Positions 34,186 through 44,095 of a stretch of 64,000 bases of DNA are shown here, one piece after another. Source of the DNA: Selaginella moellendorffii (lineage: Eukaryota; Streptophyta; Lycopodiopsida; Selaginellales; Selaginellaceae); NCBI RefSeq assembly GCF_000143415.4, contig NW_003314263.1, forward strand, positions 3,221,436-3,285,435, in the 5' to 3' direction. The notes under the pieces are model-generated. The model did not search any database and was not told the origin of the DNA. It saw nothing but the letters and a program-made list of their open reading frames with translations. The translations under genes were made by a program, and so were the position numbers. The stretch's first letter is position 1; each line of letters starts with the position of its first letter.

Positions 34186-36562
34186 CCCAAATAATGAAAA
34201 AAGTGTGGAAACACTAGTAATGAATTGTAAGACTTGATAATTATGAGACAACTAAGCAAAAGGTGCAAAATAATTGATTGGATTGGTAGAAGTTAACTAC
34301 CCAAGACTTCTTATGGGGATAAAAAGGTTAAATATACCCCTCCGAGGGATAAATTGCTTATGTTTAGATATAGTCAAGAGGAGAATAACTAAAGGGAAAG
34401 CATAGTGCCACAAATAAGTAGGGAAGGTGAAATATTCCTATGGTTCGTGTTAGAGATCTTGTTTTTGTGTGAGTGATCTTTACAACCATTGGTATAGTAT
34501 CTCTATGGCAAAAAACATAGCAGTAAAAGGAGCAACTGTGGGTCATAGTGGATCAATTAACAAAGTAGATGTGGTTGTTGGCTCTTCAGAAGACTATTAT
34601 TGTTTTAGATTTGATTACAGTTTACTTGGAGAAGGTCTTTCTTGATTTAATTTGTTGGAGGACATTGTTAGTGATTGAGATTCAAAGCTCACTAATGGAT
34701 TTTTTAAGAGCTTTGTAAGGGTTATGCAAGTGACTTTAAAACTCTCAAGTGGAGATCATCTTCAAATGGATAAATAGACCAGGTGTGTGAATTAGGTGGT
34801 ATAGGATATGCTACACTTTGCACTGGTTAAAGCCAAAAACAATGGAATCTATATTTTTATTGGTGTAATTTGTATATAATAATAGTCAGTATATTGGAGC
34901 CAAGATAAGTCCTTACTTTGCCAAAGCATCCCCAAACATCATTGGAGTTGGTTGGGATGGCATTTGAACATGAGAAGCTTGATTCAAAAGCAACTAATAT
35001 AGTTATAAAACTTGATAAAATTCTAGTGGTGTGTAAACATAATTTATATGCAACTTAGAACATGGCAAAGAAATTTGCAAATGAGTATTGCCAATTTTGA
35101 AAATATAAGTTGGGAAATCTCATCTTTGTGTGAGTGATCTTTCCTTCAAGTGAGTGATGAAACACCTTAGTGCTTTTATGAAGTGGGAAGAGTGATACAC
35201 TTTCTCATAAATGTGCTAATTCATATGAAGTGTTGGAGTGCATTGGTAAAGTGGCTATGATTGTTAGCTAGGGTGAATATTCATCTAGTATTTTATGTTA
35301 GCCAGTTCAAAGATGTACTATCTCAAAGTGAAGGGCCCAATGACTCCTTGATGTATGGATGTTGAACCAAGAACTTAAATAGAGTTCTTGAGAAAGATCC
35401 TTGGAACAAGTCCTTTTGTTAAGGGGAAGAATTGTTAGGTGTCAATTTTGACATGTAATCAATGTGGATCAAAAGTAAGCTCAAAGATATATTAAGGTAT
35501 GGACTTAGGGTAAGGAACTTAACCCTATCTTAAGGGCCCATAGTGGCAACAGTGGTGCAGTAGAGCTTTTGGCTTGGGGGTGGTTGGGTGGTGAGGAACT
35601 TCAAAAGGAGGCATAGCTTAGTTTAGGTGAGGTTAGGCATTTTTGTTTTTATTATTTAGCACCAAGTCATAAACAAGCCACAACGTTGTCTTTGTTTTCT
35701 GTCTCTAAAGGGACTGTGGACTACTCTAGTCAAATCATAGCCTTTTTTATCAACATCATGCTGACTAGTCACAGTCAGATTATCATTGTTGACTGATTGT
35801 TCAACGTCTATGCTGACTGGTTGGCAGAATAGTCACAATTAGTGTACAATGTTGACTAGTCAATGGTTGACCTGCAGCTCTTTAAAGCTACTCAAAAGTC
35901 AAGTTTGAGTGAATTCATGAAAGTTTTTCCTAAGATACTTGGGTACAACCCAATATTTTAGAGTCCTTATGTAACATGCACAATAGCAAGTAACTCCTGC
36001 TCAAAATTTAAATACCTCTTCTCAGCATCATTAAACTTACAATCTCANNNNNNNNNNNNNNNNNNNNNNNNNNNNNNNNNNNNNNNNNNNNNNNNNNNNN
36101 NNNNNNNNNNNNNNNNNNNNNNNNNNNNNNNNNNNNNNNNNNNNNNNNNTGAGAAGGGTTAAAATAAATAGCACTCCGTGAAAAAGCATGCCCAAACCTT
36201 ATTAGGATATGGCTTATTGTCCTCTTAGTGTCCTAACAGTGAACTAAAATAACTAAAATAATAGTGAACTAGCAAGGAATCCAGCTCTGCTGCATAGATA
36301 GTAATTATGTTTTTTAATATTATCAAGGTAAATAATTTCTTTATAAACTATTTTTTTGTGTACACAATTTTATTTTGCAGGAAACCTTGTCCCTCACATT
36401 GTTCTACAGACATTTGTGTCTTTGATGTTCCCTTTAAGAGTGCAACATAAAGTTGATAATGGTTGAAAACTTGTCTTGGCAATAATATCTTTATATTGTA
36501 TAGTGTTTGTCTTTAGAATTTGTAAATTGTAATAGAAAATGCAAGCTTTATAGAGAACTACT
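34186..36562. other. AT-rich retroelement interior, second copy, no gene
   Basis: This is collinear with 17946-20190. It contains the candidate polypurine tract and LTR start near 35420-35440. It carries 135 bp (about 36355-36490) that are absent from copy 1. No protein is recognisable. Confidence 0.55.
36048..36149. other. Assembly gap (102 N)
   Basis: One hundred and two undetermined bases. The matching stretch in copy 1 (about 19818-19921) is about 105 bp of ordinary AT-rich sequence, so the gap size is realistic. Confidence 0.98.
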
Positions 36563-37462
36563 ACCATTTTACAATGATTTGCATATCTCCATCTTTTTGG
36601 TTTCAAAGAGATTATTAGTAGAATTTTTTTTTATTTACATATCATTATGTAAAATCTTAACTTCAATAATCTTGGTAAAACCTTGGTTATGATAGTTTAT
36701 TTGTATTAATATTATTATGATACAACTGATTTTTATGTTTAGCTTATGTGAAGGCATTCCAGACGGTGTTACCAAGTTTAAAAGGATAGTCAAGCATCTT
36801 CTCATTTGATTCTATCTCTACAGTATCAATGCTCTTGTATGTTCTTGTTGCTCATTCTTGAAAGGATTTAGTCATTTACTTGTAAAGAGAGGTCATTTTA
36901 AGTTGTGAGAATAGCCTTTCGAAATAGGCTTAAGTTGCTTGTCTCTATATGTTGTTCAAACTTACTATCTATCAATTGATATAAGTTTCAAGATAATAAG
37001 TTCATTATACATTCATAACTTGGACAGAGCATGACTTCATAACTTTTTGATAATGAGTGAGCTCTTGATAGAATATCTTGATAAAACAGAAAACTGGAAA
37101 ACTCAGCTCTTGAAACTTATATCAATCTCTTTATAAGTAAATGACTAAATCCTTTCAAGAATGAGCAACAAGAAGGTACAAGAGCATTGATACTGTAGAA
37201 ACAGAATCAAATGAGAAGATGCTTGACTATCCTCTTAAAATTGGTAACACTGTCTGGAATGCCTTCACATAAGCTAAACATAAAAATCAGCTGTATCATA
37301 ATGCTCTTACATAATATTAACACAAATAAACTATCATAACCAAGGTTTTACCAAACATTATTGAAGTTAAGATTTTACATAATGATATGTAAATAAAAAA
37401 AAATTCTACCAATAATTTCTTTGAAACCAAAAAAATGGAGATATGCAAATCATTGTAAAATG
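36563..37462. mobile_element. Foldback element with about 330-bp inverted arms, copy 2
   Basis: Arms at 36563-36890 and 37126-37462 face each other around a spacer of about 235 bp, as at 20191-21101. Both arms remain nearly complementary although the two elements differ from each other at several sites. Confidence 0.85.
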
Positions 37463-37536
37463 GAGTCATGAGATTCTTACAACTTGCTTCTGAAAGTCTT
37501 CATGTTTTGCCCTTGTGCTTCGCAAATCTGTAGCAG

Positions 37537-37857
37537 TTGTTCCAGAAGATCGAGACATCCCCGGTTTGTGTCTACAACACATCCAAACAGGAACTGGAGG
37601 AGATCATGAAGAATGGCCGCATGGCTCCGAGCTCGAACCCAATGTATCTGGTGATGGTAGTGCTGGATGTGAAGATCGTGAGTAGCATGTGCAACTCCAG
37701 CAAGGTTCTCATCACTATTAACTTCCAGAAAGCTTGCAAGGACAGGAGCATCGAGTATTACATGTCAGAGAATGGCTTGATCTTCAGCAGTGGCTCCATA
37801 CGGGTCAAGTACTTCAAGCAGGTGGTGGAACTGCCAAGCAACAAATTGCTGCTCTAG
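37537..37857 (+). pseudogene. Unrecognised conserved exon, copy 2
   Basis: This is the second copy of the exon at 21175-21498, again with a possible acceptor (tctgtagcag) before it. The frame starts FQKIETSPVCVYNTSKQELEE and ends in a stop at 37855-37857. No further exons are visible. Retained frame in both copies argues it was coding until recently, or that the duplication is young. Confidence 0.45.
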
Positions 37858-38107
37858 CTCCGGCCAAGGGCCTCGGTTCTTAAGAGTAGTTAGATCTTTT
37901 CTCAAGTATTGGAACGAATCTATAAGAAAGTTTTCTAGATATTTAATTTAATCAATCAGTCCTCGTTTGGCTAAAAAAAAAAACAAAAGATAAGAGAAAA
38001 CACATCCTCATACCATAAGCTACTCTTCCACTGGGATCGTCCCCTTCTTGCTCACGTAGATACCATCCAAGTCCTTGTCATCCTTATGTCGCCCTTGCTC
38101 TTTTAAA

Positions 38108-38460
38108 TGTAGATTCAATTGAGATTCTTTTCGGGCTTAATGGTGGAGATGAAGACACGTGGGAAAAACAGTTGAGAGTGGAATTTTTTTTATTTTTTTA
38201 GGGTAAACCAGTTTTTTCGATGGTAAACCCATTTTTTTGAAGCATTTTTTCCAGGAGCGCTTATGTAATTCAGCATTTCACCGCAGTTGCACGTTCGCTG
38301 CTCTCATCAACCAGGACAGTCTGCAGATATTCTGGAGGAATAAGGCAGTTACAAGGAAGAAGATTCGGGGGAGAGTGTCGAAAAAACTGGTTTACTCTTA
38401 AAAAAAAAACATTCCACTCTCAACTGTTTTTCCCACTTGTCTTCTTTTGCTCTGTTAAAT
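38108..38460. mobile_element. MITE-like element, copy 2 (right arm partly lost)
   Basis: The left arm and centre match 21752-22000. The right arm keeps gaaaaaactggtttactc...actctcaactgttttt but lacks its outer end, and the inner junction carries a different 25-bp stretch (ggaagaagattcggggga). The element was altered after the segmental duplication. Confidence 0.75.
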
Positions 38461-39399
38461 ATAGAAGGATGATTAATAAATTTTACAACAAACATGGAAG
38501 TATTGGGTTTTTTGTTGGGTGTTTTCTATCCTGATCGCGCTTGTGCTTGGATTCCTCGTCTAGGGTTTTTATAGCTGGGAGCGATGCTTGCTAGATCGCC
38601 AATCGATGGAAGGACGGCAGCGCTGGCGCCAATGTATATGCATTTCAGTTGCCAAGGAGGAGCAAAATCTTGGAGCGATGGCGCAGCATCGGCATACACA
38701 GCAATCTCGTCCTCGCAGTGCAAAATGAAACGAAGTAAGTTCATCGCCATGGCCGCTCTGGACAATGGACGATGAACAAGGCGCATTGGCATTTCTCTCC
38801 CAGCTCTAGTTTGCAAAGAAGAAAATCGCGATCTTAGCTCATTCCTTTGTTTGCAAGGTCTTGGATCCACGGGCAACTCACGAGTGCTGGGCTTACAAGG
38901 TGGTTCATTTATTTCGCCTTCTTTGCTTGAATGTTTCATTTTATTCCAGCTTAGATCAAAGAACGCTATCGTTTTAGCGATGGTGGAGAGCCTGGAGGAA
39001 CGGCAGGACGGCCAATCTAGGCTGCCAGAGGAAATTCTGGTGTGGATGGAGTTATGGTCGTTGTGACGAGGTACCTATCATCGTTTTTCCAAACGAAAGA
39101 ACAAAAACTAATTGGAAATCCAGGTACTTTGGTGGAACGAAGCTTTCGTTGGAGCTTATGGAGGAATCGCTGCTGACTGCCTCAAAGACGCACCGACGCA
39201 CATTGTGAAAGCAAAGGTTTTCTTATGTAGTTTGGTGTTGTCTACTGACTTGCATCGAGTGTGTAGATCTACCTGGTTCTCAAGCCTGGCTTTGATCATC
39301 TTGGAGATGTGTACCCTCTCCGAAGCATTGGTGTTATTAGTTTCGATCTTTATGTCTGCAACGAATCCAGCTTCAGCTTCAGCTTGCACAAGGGTGGCA
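38461..39399 (+). other. Upstream part of PPR-TEBICHI block, copy C
   Basis: Collinear with 22137-23069. A 12-bp stretch (catcggcataca) near 38686 is present here only. No recognised protein. Confidence 0.4.
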
Positions 39400-39828
39400 T
39401 CAAAAGAGGAGGCTGTGCGAGTTTCGGGGAAACGTGAAGGAAAAGTTCGGTCCCTGGAGAGAGGAATGGCTATACACGCCGAAGCTGCTAAAGGTGGTGT
39501 CGAGTTGGAGTATTTCGTCGCAAACACGCTGGTGGATTTCTACGTCAAATGTGAGAGCTCGGCAGACGCTCGCAGAGTTTTTGACAAGATGCCACTGCAC
39601 GATGTCGTGTCCTGGACGGCGCTGGTGGTGGGCTACGCTGGAAACGGTGAAGGCCAGGCGGCCTTGGGTCTCTTAGAGGACATGCAACGTCGGGGCTGTA
39701 CACCGAATGCTCACTCGAATTCCTTTGAGTGCATTGTTAGAGGGACAAGAAAGCAAACGAGAAGAAATCCTGGCGATCTGTCTCCAGTAAGTGACGATGA
39801 TCTTTTTTCTTTCATTCTTTTTTGCTGA
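39400..39828 (+). pseudogene. PPR protein fragment, copy C
   Basis: This is the same PLS-type PPR fragment, but a longer frame is open from 39112. In place of the stop after CTPNA the sequence reads HSNSFECIVRG... and stays open to 39828. Whether that makes it coding is doubtful; the extra residues look like translated intron. Confidence 0.75.
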
Positions 39829-39888
39829 TGCCTGTGTTTGGTTTCAGTGGTGTTTCCCCGACAAAAAAGGTAGCAGCTACCTCTAGAG

Positions 39889-42461
39889 ATGTTTTGCAAG
39901 AGAGGAGCGAGAAGATGGACGTCTCTCCAAAGCAAAGCTTTGAGAAACGAGATGGCGATTCCTCTCGGTGCAACGGCGGCTGAAATGGTTGAAGTGGCTG
40001 ACAGAAAATTACCGCCCTTTCAGCACAGTGCGAAGAAGCTACCATGCACTCCTCATGCAAGCGCTGGAAATGGCGGCGATCCCAATCCGAACTGGCTACT
40101 CGACAACAAGTATGTATCACCAGGAGATAGCTTCTGGGACGAGGCAAAACGCGTCCTTGGGAGCAAGAAGGGTGACTGCTCGGAAGTTAAGTCGCGTATC
40201 AACCCTGACGGCCCGAATTTATTGAACTCTCCGCTACCGGTCGTGTGCTTCGACTTTGCGAGTCATGACAACGTTGGCAAAGAAGCTGCTGCAGCTCCCA
40301 CTGAAGAAGGAAAGGCAATCGTGAACGATCCGTCGTCCTCAGTCTCCCGTGAGAAGTTGTCCGATTGGCTTCCGGCTGAATTATGTGAAGGATAGAAGAC
40401 TGTATCAATGGCAGGTAGGCCAATTGTTTGTGATTTTAGTGCCCACTTACAAGAAACTACAGGTTGATTGTCTATGCCTTGATGGAGTTTTGGATGGTGT
40501 TTACTGTGCCTCGACAAGGTATTTAGTTTTCTTTTATGGTAATCCTTAAAACTTTTTGACAGTGCAGGAAAGAGTCTTGTTGCAGAAATTTTAATGTTAA
40601 AAAGAGTGCTGGCGACAGGGAAAATGGCAATGCTGGTTTTACCATATGTTCCTCCAGATACTTCACTTGCAGTTCGTAGCATCAAGAAGCGAACTCACTC
40701 ATCAATAAGGTGGTAGAGGACGGGCGGCTGTCCGAACTAGCAGTCGTAGTTATAGATGAGCTTCATATGGTATGTATACTGACTTCCCAATATCTTTCTT
40801 ATAACAGTCTGGTGCAGGTTGGAGATAAAGAGAGAGGTTAAAGCTACGACATGGGGCCGGTAAAGGTGACTATGAAAGCAGCAGCCCCACTGCAGCGATG
40901 CCTAATGTAGCAGCTGTTGCATCATGGCTTCAGGTATTGCAATCTTTTATTCAAGTCTTACAGACCATGATGATAATTTGCAGGCTGCATTTTATGAGAC
41001 TAACTTTCGCCCGGTTCCTTTAGACGAACACATTAAAGTCATTTACGATACTAGTGTTCGTGCTCTAAGAGCAGGCTCTGAACTTAGCGGCAAGGATCCA
41101 GATCACATCGTCCATCTGTGGCATGAGGTTACTTTTGTGTTTTGACAAAGACCTTTCATAGGTCTTACTGATTTCAGTTTGTGCCCTTTGTTGTCTAGGT
41201 GGTTAGTAAGGCCATTCTGTGCTTTTGTTTTGTTCAAGTCGTCATGCCTGCGAAACCACTGCCCGACGAGGTACAGGCAAATGGCTGGGAGAGCAGGAAG
41301 AGCAGGGATAGACACGCATGGCGAGAGTGTAAGACTTGTCTCGTTTATGTATTCTGAAATTTGCCGAATGTTGGTTTTGCAGATATTAATCTGTAAAAGT
41401 GAGGAGCTTCCCATTCTGAAAGAAGGTTGTCAACCGTTGCAGTCATATCTCGCCGAGGAAAAGAATGGAATGATGAGAGCTCGTTTTGGAGGTGGGCACA
41501 GGATGTCAACCGCTCTGCACCCTTCTCAACTCTACACAGCCTTTTGATGACGTCGTGAAGTCTGCTCAAGATTCTTTGCTGTGCCACAAGCGACTGATAG
41601 AGTGGGATCAGGAGTTACAGATCTACAAAATAAGTCCATTAGGAAAAGCAGTGTTTGGCAGTTCGCTCAGCCCGGAAGAATGCTTGGTACGTTCTCGCCC
41701 GCTTTTGCTGGCAATGACGAATTTTAATTATGCGGATGCAGGTTGTCTTTGAGGATCTTGCTAAAGCCCCTGATAGTTTTGTTTTAGCGTCGGATTTGCA
41801 CCTTGTTTACGAGGTTACTCCTATTCACATGAAGCGTGTGTATTGACGCTTTTTTGTGGCTCTTATATTGTCCAAGCTTGTTCAGGTATGTATGGTCGAC
41901 CTTTGTTCCATAATACTGAAGTTTCGCCACTAGGAAGTGCCGCTAATGGACGTCTGCAGTACGTTCAAGGTGCCGAGGGGCACCGTGCAAGCTCTTCGAT
42001 TGTTTTACCTTTGTTTTATGTTTTCACAGGCTGCACGAGCTAGATGTTTATACAAAGCGGGCTTACGAACAGTTGAAGCTGTAGCTGAGGCTACAATTCC
42101 TGAACTTGCAAACGCGCTGCGTGATTCTTCATTCAAAGAACATGCAGGTTGGCTTCTCTTATATGCTTTTACTGGCAAGCTTTTTGTAATAGATGCTGGT
42201 AAGCAGCAGTGGATGTACGCTGCAGCGGCAAAGAAAATAAGAAACGGAGCAAGGAGAATTGTCCTGGATCGAGCAGAAGAGGTGCGAATAGCTGCTTTCT
42301 CGGCCTTTCAAGCTCTTGGAGCAACGATTCCGCATTCGCTGTCACGGTCTTTATATGCCAGTGTTGAGAGGCCTCAGGCTGAGACAGACGAGATTGCCAT
42401 ATCTCCAAAGCGAGACGAGGGCAAGGCCGACGTTCATAGCACTGACAGTTGGATTGGATGA
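39889..42461 (+). pseudogene. TEBICHI/POLQ-like helicase, copy C (broken)
   Basis: Same order as copies A and B. Motif II here reads VIDELHMV (near 40749), the DELH form usual for POLQ helicases, while A and B have DEVH. About 143 bp around the CSEKTEHLE exon (24351-24493 in copy B) are missing at about 40650, as are about 12 bp after GDKERG near 40840 and about 25 bp before [20 protein letters not shown] lies near 41276. The C-terminal exons to 42461 are well kept. No polymerase domain follows. It cannot encode a complete helicase. Confidence 0.85.
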
Positions 42462-42679
42462 CAGCAAGAAAATGGTAACCATGGCTCCAATGCGTTTGGA
42501 GGCTTGCGGAAAAGAAGGCCAAGGACCCGATCTTGCTGCTGTGACATCTTAGATCTGGAAACAAGGTTTTGATACATGCCCAAGCCAATAAGACTGCTTC
42601 GCGATTTCAGGACCAGTGGAAAATTCTTGTTGTGAACATCATCTTTAATTCAAAAAACTGCTACTTTGATCTAATACTA

Positions 42680-43627
42680 TTAATAAATTTTGAAAATACC
42701 ACTCCATCTAGCTTTCTCCAATTCAATCTTCCAGAGCATCATGGATTCCTCCTTTCGCTTATCTTCTTCGGCCTGGAGATCCTGTTCAAGCTCGAGAGCA
42801 AAACAAATGTCCCCCTCCATTGCCTCTGCCTGCTCCTCCTGAGAATCCCCCTCAAGCACAAGATCCTCATTGTCCACATTCTTTTGGAGGATTTGGCTCG
42901 TTTCCCCATTGCCAATTTGAATTTCCGCAAAGCCCTCCTTGTGTTCTGGCTGCTCCAAAACGTCCTCAAGCACGAGATCTAGCATCTCCTCATCATCCAC
43001 ATCCTCAAGATTTGACGACAGAATTTCAGTCATCTCTTCGTCACTCACTACAATTTCTGCCACCTCAGGGAACACAAGAGGGATGTGTTCCTCCTCGTTT
43101 GGGACTTCATTCTCCTTGACCAGTGCCATGATTCTAGCCACCTCCAGGTCATCCATGTCAAACTCTTCCTTGTCCTCCACCCTGATCACCACCCCAGCTT
43201 TATCGGCCTGTTGACCACTCTGCTTCGCTTGACTTTCGTGGACCAGCAAACCCTTCTTCGTCTCATCTTCAACTGGAGCGCGCTTGAGTTTCTTGTTCTC
43301 ATGTGCCATGCCAACTTCCTCAGTGCTGCTCGATCTTGGCCGCTTCATGTAGGTTGGTCTTGTTTTTCCGCCATAAGTGAATTTTTTCTTGCACTGACTG
43401 CAGCGATACCTTGGCTGGCCAATGTTGTCGTTGTTGAAGTAGTCGAAGTTGCCACACTCACTGCGATTGCACTTCATACAGGTCGGGTGCTGCTGTTTCA
43501 GGTACGATTTCAACTCATCCACGCTTCCAAACTGGAGGCTACTCTGCTGGGAGGACGAAGACCAAAACAGTGGGTAGTTCTGGAGAAGATGGAGCTCCTT
43601 GTACACCTTGCTGCTTTTGTTTGGCAT
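42680..43627 (-). CDS. Dof-like zinc-finger protein, copy C
   Basis: This is an intact intronless frame of 315 codons from the ATG at 43627, about 93 percent identical by eye to the protein at 26646-27587. The zinc finger Cys residues, the FDYFNN and QPRYRC phrases, the basic patch and the acidic tail are all kept. It has two extra residues (E-V) in the acidic region. Conservation of an open frame in both copies, next to TEBICHI copies that are full of frame breaks, suggests selection for a protein. The 5' flank (43630-43745) is nearly identical to that of copy B, so the two may share promoter activity. Confidence 0.75.
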   Translation of the reverse strand: MPNKSSKVYKELHLLQNYPLFWSSSSQQSSLQFGSVDELKSYLKQQHPTCMKCNRSECGNFDYFNNDNIGQPRYRCSQCKKKFTYGGKTRPTYMKRPRSSSTEEVGMAHENKKLKRAPVEDETKKGLLVHESQAKQSGQQADKAGVVIRVEDKEEFDMDDLEVARIMALVKENEVPNEEEHIPLVFPEVAEIVVSDEEMTEILSSNLEDVDDEEMLDLVLEDVLEQPEHKEGFAEIQIGNGETSQILQKNVDNEDLVLEGDSQEEQAEAMEGDICFALELEQDLQAEEDKRKEESMMLWKIELEKARWSGIFKIY

Positions 43628-43745
43628 CGCTGCTGGCTTCTCTGCTGAAAGGACAACAAGTGAAAACCTAAAATATGTCCTTTTTTACAAGCTTAAGGGA
43701 TGAAATGTGTGTTTAAAGTTTTGGGTAAAGGGAGTTTTATTAAAC

Positions 43746-44095
43746 ATCTTTTAATTTCCACCCTTATATCTAAATGCCTTTTCCAGGACATAATTCGTAC
43801 ACACAAGGATATCACCACAAGAAAATTTCAGCAACAAAAAAGATTAGAGTGGAACCAACTAAAGAAACAATCTAAGTTTCAATGCATGCAATGGTGTCTC
43901 AAAATATTTGGCAAGGAATAGACAAGTTAATTACGTACTTCCTTATTAAACTGAACAGCGTATAGCTCTTTTATATACAATCCCCTCTCAGATACACCAC
44001 AAAAAAGAAATGCATGATATGATGCTACCGGAAACTTTCTGAGATGGAGATTTTTCTTTTTCTTCATGGTCCCTGGGAATATAGGAAGATCATTT
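43746..44095. other. Intergenic, no gene recognised
   Basis: The segmental duplication ends at about 43745 (ccaccc). The remaining stretch is AT-rich and probably contains the 3' untranslated region of the minus-strand BIG-like gene. No coding domain is visible. Confidence 0.5.
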
